NCBI GenBank assembly: GCA_021811085.1
Contig: JAJZPQ010000043.1
Coordinates: 1-32,122, forward strand
Direction of reading: 5' to 3'
Source: Pseudomonadota bacterium
GTDB taxonomy: Bacteria > Pseudomonadota > Gammaproteobacteria > Burkholderiales > SG8-39
DNA length: 32,122 nucleotides
Part shown: in pieces, positions 8,471-15,869 of the stretch
Position numbering within the stretch: position 1 is the stretch's first letter
How the letters are laid out: each line of letters begins with the position of its first letter
Position numbers and translations under genes: made by a program
Notes under the pieces: model-generated
The model's input: only the letters and a program-made list of their open reading frames with translations
Told to the model about the DNA's origin: nothing
Databases searched by the model: none

Positions 8471-9064
8471 CTAGCCTATGCGCGAGGCCCGCAGCAGGCG
8501 CGACAAATCCTTGTACATCTTGCGCGGATCGGCGTTCTTCGGAAAGCGCAGCATCAGGTTGCCGTGCGGGTCTATCAGGTAGATATGGTCGCGCGCCCCG
8601 CCCGCCGGCGGAAACTCGGCGATGATCGGACTACCGCCCGCGCGCAGCATGTGCGTGCCGTCGTATTCGCGCATCAGCAGCGTTTCCAGCGGCGCCTCGT
8701 CCAGGATCAGCCACACGCGTTCGACGCGCTCCATCTCGCGCCCTTGCGCCAGGCGCACTTGACGCATGTCGTACAGCTTCGCTTGGCAGGCCGCATCGCA
8801 GTCGGCCCGATCCAGCTGCAGCAGTACCCATTTGCCCCGCAGCGCGGACAGCTTGAACGGGCGCTGGTCTAGCAGGCGCAGCGGCGGGTCGCTCAGCACA
8901 TGCGCGGGTATGAGCTCGCCGTAATTCGCGCCGCCCCGGGGCTGCCAGTAAAAATAGACGATCACGGCGGCGACAAAAGGCGCGAGGCACAAGGCCGCGA
9001 TCGCCAGCATGGTCCTGCGTCCGCGACGCGGATCAGGCCGCGCGTTTGAAGCTGAGTGCGACAT
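8471..9064 (-). CDS. SCO-like membrane-anchored protein of the cytochrome oxidase cluster
   Basis: 197 aa from the ATG at 9064, overlapping surf1 by 32 nt. An alternative ATG at 9010 (MLAIAALC) would give 179 aa and only the membrane anchor. One transmembrane segment (about 19-40) is followed by a periplasmic domain with a thioredoxin-fold look: FKLSALRGKWVLLQLDRADCDAACQAK. It carries a CxxxC pair (Cys89, Cys93) at the place of the SCO copper motif. I see no convincing equivalent of the distal SCO histidine; His139 lies much closer. Proteins of this type occur between surf1 and the heme synthase genes of betaproteobacterial oxidase clusters, usually unnamed. A role in CuA assembly or thiol reduction is inference. 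Confidence 0.78.
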   Translation of the reverse strand: MSHSASNARPDPRRGRRTMLAIAALCLAPFVAAVIVYFYWQPRGGANYGELIPAHVLSDPPLRLLDQRPFKLSALRGKWVLLQLDRADCDAACQAKLYDMRQVRLAQGREMERVERVWLILDEAPLETLLMREYDGTHMLRAGGSPIIAEFPPAGGARDHIYLIDPHGNLMLRFPKNADPRKMYKDLSRLLRASRIG

Positions 9065-9740
9065 AGGTAATCAGGATGGCGGTTGCAAGCGCGTACCACT
9101 GGAACGCATAGCCGCGGTGCATGTTCACGCCGGTGTCGGGCTTGCCCCAGGCGCGTACCAGGCCGTCGGTCGCGTCACTGGTCTGCTGCAGCACGATAGG
9201 CTGCAGTTTCAGCCCCGACCACTTGGCATAGCGCGGGAGCACGAGGTTCTGCCACACGCTGCCTTCCACGGTCTTCGCGTCGAGCTCGAAAAAATGGCTG
9301 CTGGGCACCATCGCGATGCCCTCGACGCTGGCGTTCACCGCCGGCAGCGGGACCTGCGGCAGGATATCGCGCCGCAGTCCCGCATTGACCCAACCGCGGT
9401 TGATCAGCACGTACATATCGCCGCCGGCAATCTTCAGCGGCGTGAGCACCTGGTAGCCCACGTTTCCGTTGAGCACTTTGTTGTCGAGCAGGATCGTGTA
9501 TTTGGGCAAATACTCGCCGCGCACGCTGACACGCCGGAATTCGTAGTCATGCGCGTCGACCGGCTGCGACGGCAGCGCCAGCACGGCATGGCGTGCGGCG
9601 TCATCCAGATCGCGCGCCAGCGCGATTTTTTCCTCGGCGCGGCGCGTCTGCCAATTGCCCAGGGAAACGGTCAGCACAATGCCGGCGAGCGCCGCCAAAC
9701 CGGGCAGGAACGCGGGACGAAAACGACGGTTTCCTAGCAT
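9033..9740 (-). CDS. SURF1 family cytochrome oxidase assembly protein
   Basis: 235 aa from the ATG at 9738-9740; the open frame continues upstream through the divergent small gene but that part looks non-coding. SURF1 topology is visible: TM1 (about 10-30, FLPGLAALAGIVLTVSLGNWQ), a long periplasmic domain, and TM2 near the C-terminus (WYALATAILITYVALSF). Family motifs are GNWQxxRxxEK, VLINRGWV, and the final GYAFQWYALA. SURF1 helps deliver heme a to subunit I. It is separated from coxC by a leftward terminator and an opposing small gene, so it probably has its own promoter. Confidence 0.93.
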   Translation of the reverse strand: MLGNRRFRPAFLPGLAALAGIVLTVSLGNWQTRRAEEKIALARDLDDAARHAVLALPSQPVDAHDYEFRRVSVRGEYLPKYTILLDNKVLNGNVGYQVLTPLKIAGGDMYVLINRGWVNAGLRRDILPQVPLPAVNASVEGIAMVPSSHFFELDAKTVEGSVWQNLVLPRYAKWSGLKLQPIVLQQTSDATDGLVRAWGKPDTGVNMHRGYAFQWYALATAILITYVALSFKRAA

Positions 9741-9809
9741 GAGAGGGACGCTTTTCTGGCAACGCTGGTTTGACTGGGATACACTCGCAAAATTCCGTCG
9801 GTAGCCGCA

Positions 9810-10007
9810 ATGAGAATCGTCGTCATACTGTTCATCATACTGATCCTGGCCAGCCTGGGCTCGGCGCTGTTCTTCCTGATCAAGGACCGCGGCGGATCCA
9901 AACGCACTGCCAGAGCGTTGGCGATGCGCGTCGGGCTGTCGCTGACCCTGTTCCTGTTGTTGATGGCGGGCTATTACTTCGGCCTGATTCCGGGAAAGGT
10001 TTCCTAG
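9810..10007 (+). CDS. Small twin-transmembrane protein (DUF2909-like)
   Basis: 65 aa, starting MRIVVILFIILILASLGSAL. It has two hydrophobic helices (about 2-22 and 42-61) joined by a short basic loop (KDRGGSKRTARALAMR). Its size, topology and position between coxC and surf1 match the DUF2909 'twin transmembrane' family of betaproteobacteria; function unknown. It is the only gene on the plus strand inside the oxidase cluster, divergent from surf1 (69-bp spacer) and convergent with coxC. A TTGACT at 9770-9775 could be part of its promoter, but no good -10 is properly spaced. Confidence 0.85.
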   Translation: MRIVVILFIILILASLGSALFFLIKDRGGSKRTARALAMRVGLSLTLFLLLMAGYYFGLIPGKVS

Positions 10008-10047
10008 AGACCGCCGCGGCAAAATCGCAACGGTTTCTTAAGCACTC

Positions 10048-10076
10048 AAAAAAGAGCGCCGCACAGTGTGCGGCGC
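10048..10076 (-). terminator. Intrinsic terminator downstream of coxC (leftward)
   Basis: The 9-bp arms GCGCCGCAC (10056-10064) and GTGCGGCGC (10068-10076) enclose a 3-nt loop. On the minus strand the stem is followed by two bases and six T residues (10048-10053). This is a strong intrinsic terminator for the coxB-coxA-...-coxC transcript, placed between coxC and surf1. Confidence 0.88.
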
Positions 10077-10152
10077 GTCCAAGACCCTTTGCGGGACCGC
10101 TCCTCCTCGTTCTACTTGCCCCTTTGGACTGCCTGTAACCGGAACGACCGCG

Positions 10153-11007
10153 TTATAGCCAGTAGACGAAAATAAACAGCAGCAGCCACACCACGTCGAC
10201 GAAGTGCCAGTACCAGGCTACCGCTTCGAACGCGAAATGGTGATCGGGCTTGAAGTGGCCGGCGAACGAGCGGAACAGCATGGTGGTGAGCATGATCACG
10301 CCCACGGTCACGTGAAAGCCGTGAAATCCGGTGAGCATGAAGAACGTCGTGCCGTAGATGCCGGTGCTGAGCTTGAGGTTCAACTCGGAATAGGCATGGT
10401 GGTATTCGAACATCTGGAAACCGAGAAAGGTCACGCCCAGCGCGATTGTCAGGAACAACCACAGTTTCAGTTTGGCGCGGTTGCCCTCGAGCATGCCGAA
10501 GTGGGCGATCGTTAGCGTCACACCCGAGGACAGCAGCAGCAGGGTGTTGAGCGCGGGGACGCCCCAGGCGGCCATCGGCGAGAACGGGTCCTTGAATGCG
10601 GGGCCCGCGCTCGGCCACTGGCCGCTGAAATCCGGCCACAGCAATTCGCGGCTGGTGAGGCCGCCCAGATCGGGGACGGACAGCACGCGCGCATAGAACA
10701 GCGCACCGAAGAACGCGGCGAAGAACATCACTTCCGAGAAAATGAACCAGCTCATGCCCCAGCGAAACGAGACGTCCTCGCGCTTGCCGTACTTGCCGCC
10801 TTCGGATTCGCGCACGACATCGCCGAACCAGCGCACCATCATGAACACGAGCAGGGCGAAACCGGCGAGCACGGCGTAGCGGCCCAACTCCGCGCCGTTG
10901 AACCACATCGCCGCGCCGCCCGCCATGAACAGCAGCGCGAACGAGCCGACGATCATCCAATGGGACGGCTGCGGCACGAAATAATGACGCTGAGCATGTT
11001 CGCTCAT
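10153..11007 (-). CDS. coxC: Cytochrome c oxidase subunit III
   Basis: 284 aa, the usual length for seven-helix bacterial COX III. The ATG at 11005-11007 is preceded by a strong GGAGAGGAAA Shine-Dalgarno. Diagnostic segments include HYFVPQPSHWMIVGSFALL, FRWGMSWFIFSEVMFFAAFF (with the lipid-interacting Glu), LTGFHGFHVTVGVIML and the C-terminal AVAWYWHFVDVVWLLLFIFVYW. The subunit binds lipid and stabilises proton uptake into subunit I; it carries no redox centre. It is the last gene before the leftward terminator at 10048-10076. Confidence 0.97.
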   Translation of the reverse strand: MSEHAQRHYFVPQPSHWMIVGSFALLFMAGGAAMWFNGAELGRYAVLAGFALLVFMMVRWFGDVVRESEGGKYGKREDVSFRWGMSWFIFSEVMFFAAFFGALFYARVLSVPDLGGLTSRELLWPDFSGQWPSAGPAFKDPFSPMAAWGVPALNTLLLLSSGVTLTIAHFGMLEGNRAKLKLWLFLTIALGVTFLGFQMFEYHHAYSELNLKLSTGIYGTTFFMLTGFHGFHVTVGVIMLTTMLFRSFAGHFKPDHHFAFEAVAWYWHFVDVVWLLLFIFVYWL

Positions 11008-11023
11008 GTTTCCTCTCCTCGAT

Positions 11024-11239
11024 TTATACCAGCTTGCTGATGACCAGACGCACCAGCAATATCAACGTAAAAACTAAAAGCGCCGCCCCGATCAGGCCGG
11101 CGATGATCACCTGCTGCGGCTTGAGCTCGACGCTGTCCGTCTCGTAGTCGCGGCGCTTGCGTATGCCGAGAAACGACCAGAACACGGCCTTCGCCACTTG
11201 CGGCAGCGACGCCTTCTTTTGCACCTGCGCCACCGTCAC
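11024..11239 (-). CDS. Small membrane protein (DUF2970-like) of the oxidase cluster
   Basis: 71 aa from a GTG at 11237-11239 that overlaps the ctaG stop (GTGA), so it is translationally coupled. The N-terminal half contains a conserved-looking patch, VAKAVFWSFLGIRKRRDYE, then a single transmembrane helix (about 44-66, VIIAGLIGAALLVFTLILLVRL). Sequence and position between ctaG and coxC fit the DUF2970 family, which is typical of betaproteobacterial oxidase clusters. Function is not established; a role in oxidase assembly is inferred from context. The longer frame open upstream is antisense or shifted to ctaG and was discarded. Confidence 0.85.
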   Translation of the reverse strand: MTVAQVQKKASLPQVAKAVFWSFLGIRKRRDYETDSVELKPQQVIIAGLIGAALLVFTLILLVRLVISKLV

Positions 11240-11799
11240 CCCTTTGCCGCCTTGCGGTCCGCACCGTCGACGCGGAAGAACGTGTAGGAAAGCGTGATCG
11301 TGCCGATGTCCTTGGGCAGGGCCGGATCGACCACGAATACCACCGGCATCTGCCGCACTTCGCCTGCCGCCAGCGTCTGCTGCGTGAAGCAGAAGCACTG
11401 CAGCTTGTTGAAATACAGCGCGGCCTGCCTCGGGCCATAGCTGGGCACCGCCTGCCCGGTGACCGGCTCGTTCAGCGTATTCTTCACCTCGTACATCATC
11501 TGCGTCAGTTCGCCGGGGTGGACTTCCACGCTCGAGGCCATCGGCTTGAACGTCCACGGCAGCATGCGCACGTTGGAGTCGAATTCAATCGTCACCTTGC
11601 GCGTCAGGTCCACCTGGGTGTTCACCGCGGCGGCATTGGCTTCGCCCGGTTGCCACAGCTCGCGCAGCCCCGCGACCTCGCACAGCTTGTTGTAGAACGG
11701 CACCATGGCGAAGCCGAAGCCGAACATGCCCAGCGCGACCACCAGCAGCTTCTTCAGCATGCGCCGGTTGGAGGCGGAAGCGGCGGCAGGCGCGTTCAT
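11236..11799 (-). CDS. ctaG: Cytochrome c oxidase assembly protein CtaG (Cox11-type copper chaperone)
   Basis: 187 aa. An N-terminal transmembrane anchor (about 15-35, LKKLLVVALGMFGFGFAMVP) is followed by a periplasmic immunoglobulin-like domain. The copper motif CFCF is present (Cys135, Cys137), with Cys40 near the membrane as in Cox11. It delivers Cu(I) to the CuB site of subunit I. The start overlaps the end of the small upstream gene (ATGA at 11796-11799), and the end overlaps the DUF2970-like gene. This is not the unrelated CtaG/Caa3 assembly protein of Bacillus. Confidence 0.96.
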   Translation of the reverse strand: MNAPAAASASNRRMLKKLLVVALGMFGFGFAMVPFYNKLCEVAGLRELWQPGEANAAAVNTQVDLTRKVTIEFDSNVRMLPWTFKPMASSVEVHPGELTQMMYEVKNTLNEPVTGQAVPSYGPRQAALYFNKLQCFCFTQQTLAAGEVRQMPVVFVVDPALPKDIGTITLSYTFFRVDGADRKAAKG

Positions 11800-11915
11800 T
11801 TTGCGAGCCAGTATTCGAGTATGATCGCGAAAAAGAAACCGAGCGCGACCGCAGCCAGGATCAGCCCCGTTTTCTTGTTGTTCGCGTTGCCACGGTCCAT
11901 GCTGGCGCCCTGCAT
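11796..11915 (-). CDS. Very small cytochrome oxidase assembly-type membrane protein
   Basis: 39 aa, starting [17 protein letters not shown], then one transmembrane helix (about 18-35) and ending EYWLAK. The ATG at 11913-11915 overlaps the coxA stop (TGATG), and GGAAG lies seven bases upstream. A second ATG at 11900 would give 34 aa without an RBS. The stop overlaps the ctaG start. Small single-helix proteins occur at this place in betaproteobacterial oxidase clusters and are annotated as small assembly proteins. The coupling on both sides argues that it is translated. Confidence 0.8.
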   Translation of the reverse strand: MQGASMDRGNANNKKTGLILAAVALGFFFAIILEYWLAK

Positions 11916-13519
11916 CACTTTACTTCCGGCTGCTCGTGGAAGCTGTGGTAGGGCGCCGGGCTGGGCAGATGCGTCCACTCCAGCGTATCGGCGCCTTCCC
12001 ACGGCCGCGCCGGCGCTTTCTCGCCCTTGCGCAGCACGCTGCACTTCAACACGATGTACAGGAACAGCAGCTGCGTCAGCCCGAAGCCGAACGCGCCTAC
12101 GCTCGCGATCTGGTTGAACTCAGTGAACTGGCTCGCATAATCGGGGATGCGCCGCGGCATGCCGGCGAGCCCGAGGAAGTGCATCGGGAAAAACGTGACG
12201 TTGAAGAACACCAGGGATAGCCAGAAGTGCCATTTGCCCAGCGTCTCGTCGTACATGATGCCGGTCCACTTCGGGATCCAGAAATAGGTGCCGGCGAAGA
12301 TCGCGAACAGCGAGCCCGCCACCAGCACGTAATGGAAATGCGCGACGACGTAGTAGGTGTCCTGCATCTGCACGTCGACCGGCATGATCGCGAGCATGAG
12401 CCCGGTGAATCCGCCCATGGTGAACACGAAAATGAAACCGACGGCGAACAGCATCGGCGTTTCGAACGTCATCGAGCCCTGCCACATCGTCGCGAGCCAG
12501 TTGAACACCTTCACGCCGGTAGGCACCGCAATCAGCATGGTGGCGTACATGAAGAACAGCAGCCCGGCGGTGGGCAGCCCGACGGTGAACATGTGGTGCG
12601 CCCAGACGATGAACGACAGGATCGCGATCGAGGACGTCGCATACACCATCGAGGCGTAGCCGAACAACGGTTTGCGCGCGAACGCCGGGATCACCTGGCT
12701 GATGATGCCGAACGCCGGCAGGATCATGATGTAGACCTCGGGGTGGCCGAAGAACCAGAAGATGTGCTGGAACATCACCGGGTCGCCGCCGCCGGCGGCG
12801 TTGAAAAACGAGGTGCCGAAATGGCGGTCGGTCAGCGTCATGGTGATCGCGCCGGCGAGCACCGGCATCACCGCGATCAGCAGATAGGCCGTGATCAGCC
12901 AGGTCCAGACGAACATCGGCATTTTCATCAGCGTCATCCCCGGGGCGCGCATGTTGAGGATGGTGGTGATGATGTTGATCGAACCCATGATGCTGGAGGC
13001 GCCCATGATATGCAGCGCAAAAATGCCGAGGTCCATGCCCGGGCCCATCTGCAGCGACAGCGGCGCATAGATGGTCCAGCCGGCCGCGGGCGCGCCGCCG
13101 GGGACGAAGAACGAACTGATCAGCAGCAGCGCCGCCACCGGCAGCAGCCAGAAGCTCCAGTTGTTCATGCGCGCGAACGCCATGTCGGGCGCGCCTATCA
13201 TCAGCGGGATCTGCCAGTTGGCGAAACCGACGAACGCCGGCATGATCGCGCCGAACACCATGATCAGGCCGTGCATGGTGGTGAGCTGGTTGAAGAACTC
13301 CGGATTGACGATCTGCAGGCCGGGCTCGAACAGCTCGGCGCGGATGGTCAGCGCGAGCACCCCGCCGATGAGCAGCATGGTGAACGAGAACCACAGGTAC
13401 ATCGTGCCGATGTCCTTGTGGTTGGTGGTGGTGACCCAGCGCATCAGCCCCGAGGGATGATGCTCGTGCCCGTCGTGATCGGTGTGGCCGTGGCCGTGAG
13501 TATCGATGACTGCGCTCAT
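11915..13519 (-). CDS. coxA: Cytochrome c oxidase subunit I (heme-copper oxidase, A1 type)
   Basis: 534 aa with 12 transmembrane helices. It reduces O2 to water and pumps protons. Ligands visible: His83 (heme a, TMHGLIMVF), His259 of HPEVY with Tyr263 (CuB and cross-linked Tyr), His308-His309 (CuB, AHHMF), and His394 and His396 (hemes a3 and a, AHFHYVL). Glu261 in GHPEV marks the D-channel of A1-type oxidases. Residues 8-21 hold seven histidines, a His-rich N-terminal extension seen in betaproteobacterial CoxA. It follows coxB by 24 bp and is coupled to the next small gene. Confidence 0.98.
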   Translation of the reverse strand: MSAVIDTHGHGHTDHDGHEHHPSGLMRWVTTTNHKDIGTMYLWFSFTMLLIGGVLALTIRAELFEPGLQIVNPEFFNQLTTMHGLIMVFGAIMPAFVGFANWQIPLMIGAPDMAFARMNNWSFWLLPVAALLLISSFFVPGGAPAAGWTIYAPLSLQMGPGMDLGIFALHIMGASSIMGSINIITTILNMRAPGMTLMKMPMFVWTWLITAYLLIAVMPVLAGAITMTLTDRHFGTSFFNAAGGGDPVMFQHIFWFFGHPEVYIMILPAFGIISQVIPAFARKPLFGYASMVYATSSIAILSFIVWAHHMFTVGLPTAGLLFFMYATMLIAVPTGVKVFNWLATMWQGSMTFETPMLFAVGFIFVFTMGGFTGLMLAIMPVDVQMQDTYYVVAHFHYVLVAGSLFAIFAGTYFWIPKWTGIMYDETLGKWHFWLSLVFFNVTFFPMHFLGLAGMPRRIPDYASQFTEFNQIASVGAFGFGLTQLLFLYIVLKCSVLRKGEKAPARPWEGADTLEWTHLPSPAPYHSFHEQPEVK

Positions 13520-13543
13520 GCGTTTCTCCTGGAATTCGATTCT

Positions 13544-14674
13544 TTACTTGCCGCGCGCCGCTTTGACTTCCGCGGGCTGCACCATGTCGCCGGTCTTGTT
13601 GCCCCAGGCGTTGCGCTCATAGGTAATCACGGCCGCGATGTCGGTATCCGAGAGCTGCTTGCCGAACGCCGCCATCGCGGTGCCGGGTTTGCCGTTCAGC
13701 ACGCGCTCGATGTGGCCCGCCTTGGGGCCGGTCGCGATCTTGGAGCCGTCGAGCGCCGGGAACGCCGGCGGCATGCCCTTGCCCGTCGGCTGGTGGCAGG
13801 CGGCGCAGTTCGCCGCGTACACTTTCTCGCCCTTCGCCTGCAGTTCGGCCGGCGTCCACTGCTTGTTCGGGTCCTCGGCGGCGGCGCTCGCCTTCTTCTT
13901 CTGCTCCGCCACCCACTGCGTGTATTTCTCCGCCGACACCACCTGCACCACGATCGGCATGAAGCCGTGATCCTTGCCGCACAGTTCGGCGCACTGCCCG
14001 CGATAAGTGCCTTCCTTGTCAGCGCGGAACCAGGTATCGCGCACGAAGCCCGGAATCGCGTCTTGCTTGATGCCGAAGGCCGGCACCCAGAACGAGTGAA
14101 TCACGTCGTTGGCGGTGGTCAGCACGCGAATTTTCTTGCCCACCGGCACCACCAGCGGGTTGTCCACTTCGAGCAGATAGTGTTCGTCTTTCGGTTTCTG
14201 GTTATGAATCTGGTCCTGCGGCGTGGACAGGGCCGACAGAAAGCCTACGCCCTCGCCTTCGCCCTTGAGGTAATCGTAGCCCCATTTCCACTGGTAGCCG
14301 GTCGCCTTGATCGTGATGTCCGGATTGGACGTATCCTTGAACGCGATCAGAGTCTTGGTCGCGGGCCAGGCCATGCCGACCAGGATCAGGAACGGGATCA
14401 CGGTCCAGATGATTTCCACCGTCGTGTTCTCGTGAAACTGCGCCGCCTTGTGGCCGACCGACTTGCGATGCGCATAGATGGAATAGAACATCACGCCGAA
14501 CACGACGCAGAAAATCACCAGGATGACGTACATCATCAGCATGTGCAGATCGTAGATTTCGCTGGCGATCCGGGTCACAGGCGGCTGAAAATTGATTTGG
14601 TAGCCGGCCGATGCCAGCCCGGCGTAGAGCGCGAGCGCCAGGCCCCCAGTCAGTCGTCCCAGTTTGTTGTTCAT
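13544..14674 (-). CDS. coxB: Cytochrome c oxidase subunit II with fused cytochrome c domain (caa3-type)
   Basis: 376 aa. A signal sequence (to about residue 23) and two transmembrane helices (about 43-66 and 88-108) precede a periplasmic cupredoxin domain. The CuA ligands are His193, Cys228, Glu230, Cys232, His236 and Met239 (HSFWVP and CAELCGKDHGFM). A C-terminal cytochrome c domain is fused on: heme motif CAACH at 290-294, with a likely Met ligand in KPGTAMAAF. This makes the enzyme a caa3-type oxidase able to take electrons through its own heme c. The start has a TGAGGAAA Shine-Dalgarno. It is the first gene of the coxB-to-coxC operon. Confidence 0.97.
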   Translation of the reverse strand: MNNKLGRLTGGLALALYAGLASAGYQINFQPPVTRIASEIYDLHMLMMYVILVIFCVVFGVMFYSIYAHRKSVGHKAAQFHENTTVEIIWTVIPFLILVGMAWPATKTLIAFKDTSNPDITIKATGYQWKWGYDYLKGEGEGVGFLSALSTPQDQIHNQKPKDEHYLLEVDNPLVVPVGKKIRVLTTANDVIHSFWVPAFGIKQDAIPGFVRDTWFRADKEGTYRGQCAELCGKDHGFMPIVVQVVSAEKYTQWVAEQKKKASAAAEDPNKQWTPAELQAKGEKVYAANCAACHQPTGKGMPPAFPALDGSKIATGPKAGHIERVLNGKPGTAMAAFGKQLSDTDIAAVITYERNAWGNKTGDMVQPAEVKAARGK

Positions 14675-14947
14675 GATTTCCTCATAGCATCAAAAACCCG
14701 GTAGCGGAATTTATAGTAATAGCTGCAGCTCTCTACGCGAACGACAGCGCGAGTTCGGCCCGGGGGGCACGCCAGTTCTGGCTTATTCTCGGTCCATGCC
14801 GGCGCTAGCGCGCCGGCATGGACGTCCCCGCTCCTTCTAAAGACGGGGGCCCGGCAAAAAAAGTGCGGTAACGTAGCACGAACAGAGGGCTTAAATCAAG
14901 CTCTAGGCTGAAATTTCCGCGGCTGATCGCGGTATCAATGAACCGAA
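14675..14947. other. 273-bp intergenic region upstream of coxB and downstream of bioC
   Basis: No coding potential is convincing here. It must hold the coxB promoter: an AT-rich patch around 14709-14720 reads CTATAAAT on the minus strand, but I see no good -35. A 10-bp palindrome AGCTGCAGCT sits at 14721-14730, just upstream of that patch. The distal part holds the perfect inverted repeat at 14792-14823 and a run of seven A residues near 14860, which is a T-run on the minus strand. Confidence 0.6.
14792..14823. repeat. Perfect 13-bp inverted repeat downstream of bioC
   Basis: The arms GTCCATGCCGGCG (14792-14804) and CGCCGGCATGGAC (14811-14823) flank a 6-base loop, CTAGCG. The stem is fully paired and very GC-rich. 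No T-run follows on either strand, so it is not a standard intrinsic terminator, though it could stabilise or help end the bioC transcript (leftward). It occurs once in the window. Confidence 0.75.
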
Positions 14948-15745
14948 TCAACCCCGTTTCGGGCGCGCCGTTTCGAATCTGACGATCGCGCGCCCGTCTG
15001 CGCTTACGCGCGGCTGCGGCTTCCACGCGTGGCCGTAGACGATTTCGAAGCTCGCCGGCAAACTGCCGCCGCGGCGCAACTTTTCGTAGGCCGCGCGCAT
15101 CGCGCGGTAGATGCCCTTGCCGGTGAGCCCGCGCCGGCGCCCGGCGAGCGCGTTCACCTGGCCGCTCGCGCGCAGGTCTTTGATCAGCGCGTCGACATCG
15201 GCATAAGTCACGGTGATGAGTTCCATGTCCATCACCGGTTCGGCATAGCCGCAGGCCGAGAGCATGTCGCCCAGATCGTGCATGTCGATGAAGTCGTGCA
15301 CGTGCATGGCGCCGTCTCGCGCGGCAAATGCGCTTCTGAGCTCCTTCAAAGTATCGGGGCCGTAGCAGCTGAACATCAGCAGCCCGCCGACGCGCAACAC
15401 GCGCTGCATTTCCTTCAGCGCAGGCAGCGGATCCCCGCTGCAGTGCAGGGCCAGATTGGACCAGACGAGATCCACGCTCGCCGCTGCCAGCGGCAGCGCG
15501 GCCATGTCGGCGCACAGGCGCGCCACGCGCTCGCGCGCAAACAGGCGCTGCAGCCAGGCACCGCGCGCTGCCCGCAGCATCGGATAAGCGAAATCCAGTC
15601 CCAACAGTTGCGCCTGCGGATAGATTTCGGCCAGATGTTTGGCGCCATCGCCATCGCCGCAGCCCGCATCGAGCACGCGCTGCGGCGCGAGCTTGATGTA
15701 TTGCAGGCGCTCGCGCATGCGCGCTTCGACCTCGCGCGCGAGCAT
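14948..15745 (-). CDS. bioC: BioC-like malonyl-ACP O-methyltransferase (N-terminus probably longer)
   Basis: 265 aa from the first ordinary start codon (ATG at 15745). It is a class I SAM methyltransferase with motif I VLDAGCGDGDGA and LGLDFAYPMLRAAR, acidic motif II, and WSNLALHCSGDPLPALKEMQRVLRVGGLLMFS in pieces typical of BioC, including the conserved LRVGG and YGPDTLKEL. BioC methylates malonyl-ACP to start biotin synthesis. Conserved BioC sequence continues upstream in frame (RRASARAAATYAGAA, matching the family's RRxFDRAAxTYDxAA). The real start is therefore likely upstream, possibly a CTG at 15823. No other biotin genes are adjacent. A generic methyltransferase role cannot be excluded. 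Confidence 0.82.
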   Translation of the reverse strand: MLAREVEARMRERLQYIKLAPQRVLDAGCGDGDGAKHLAEIYPQAQLLGLDFAYPMLRAARGAWLQRLFARERVARLCADMAALPLAAASVDLVWSNLALHCSGDPLPALKEMQRVLRVGGLLMFSCYGPDTLKELRSAFAARDGAMHVHDFIDMHDLGDMLSACGYAEPVMDMELITVTYADVDALIKDLRASGQVNALAGRRRGLTGKGIYRAMRAAYEKLRRGGSLPASFEIVYGHAWKPQPRVSADGRAIVRFETARPKRG

Positions 15746-15869
15746 CGCGGCGCCGGCATAGGTCGCGGCCGCGCGTGCACTGGCGCGGCGCGCGGCCTGC
15801 CGATCTATCGCCGCTGGACTCAGCGCCGCCCCCCGGCCGCTACTGCGTCGTCCGGACCGGGCGCGCGCC

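Noticed and set aside
10100-10140. A GAGGAGGAG sequence on minus past coxC as the ribosome site of a further gene.
   Set aside because: The only frame after it is about 14 codons and runs into the terminator stem; no gene there.
13463-13498. The His-rich N-terminus of CoxA as a novel metal-binding domain.
   Set aside because: Such His-rich extensions are usual in betaproteobacterial CoxA. It was kept as a remark in the gene entry only.
12227-14704. An 825-codon open frame on plus, opposite coxA and coxB.
   Set aside because: It is antisense to two unmistakable oxidase genes and is a by-product of GC-rich codon bias. Its translation is low-complexity and His/Arg/Glu-rich, with no family resemblance.
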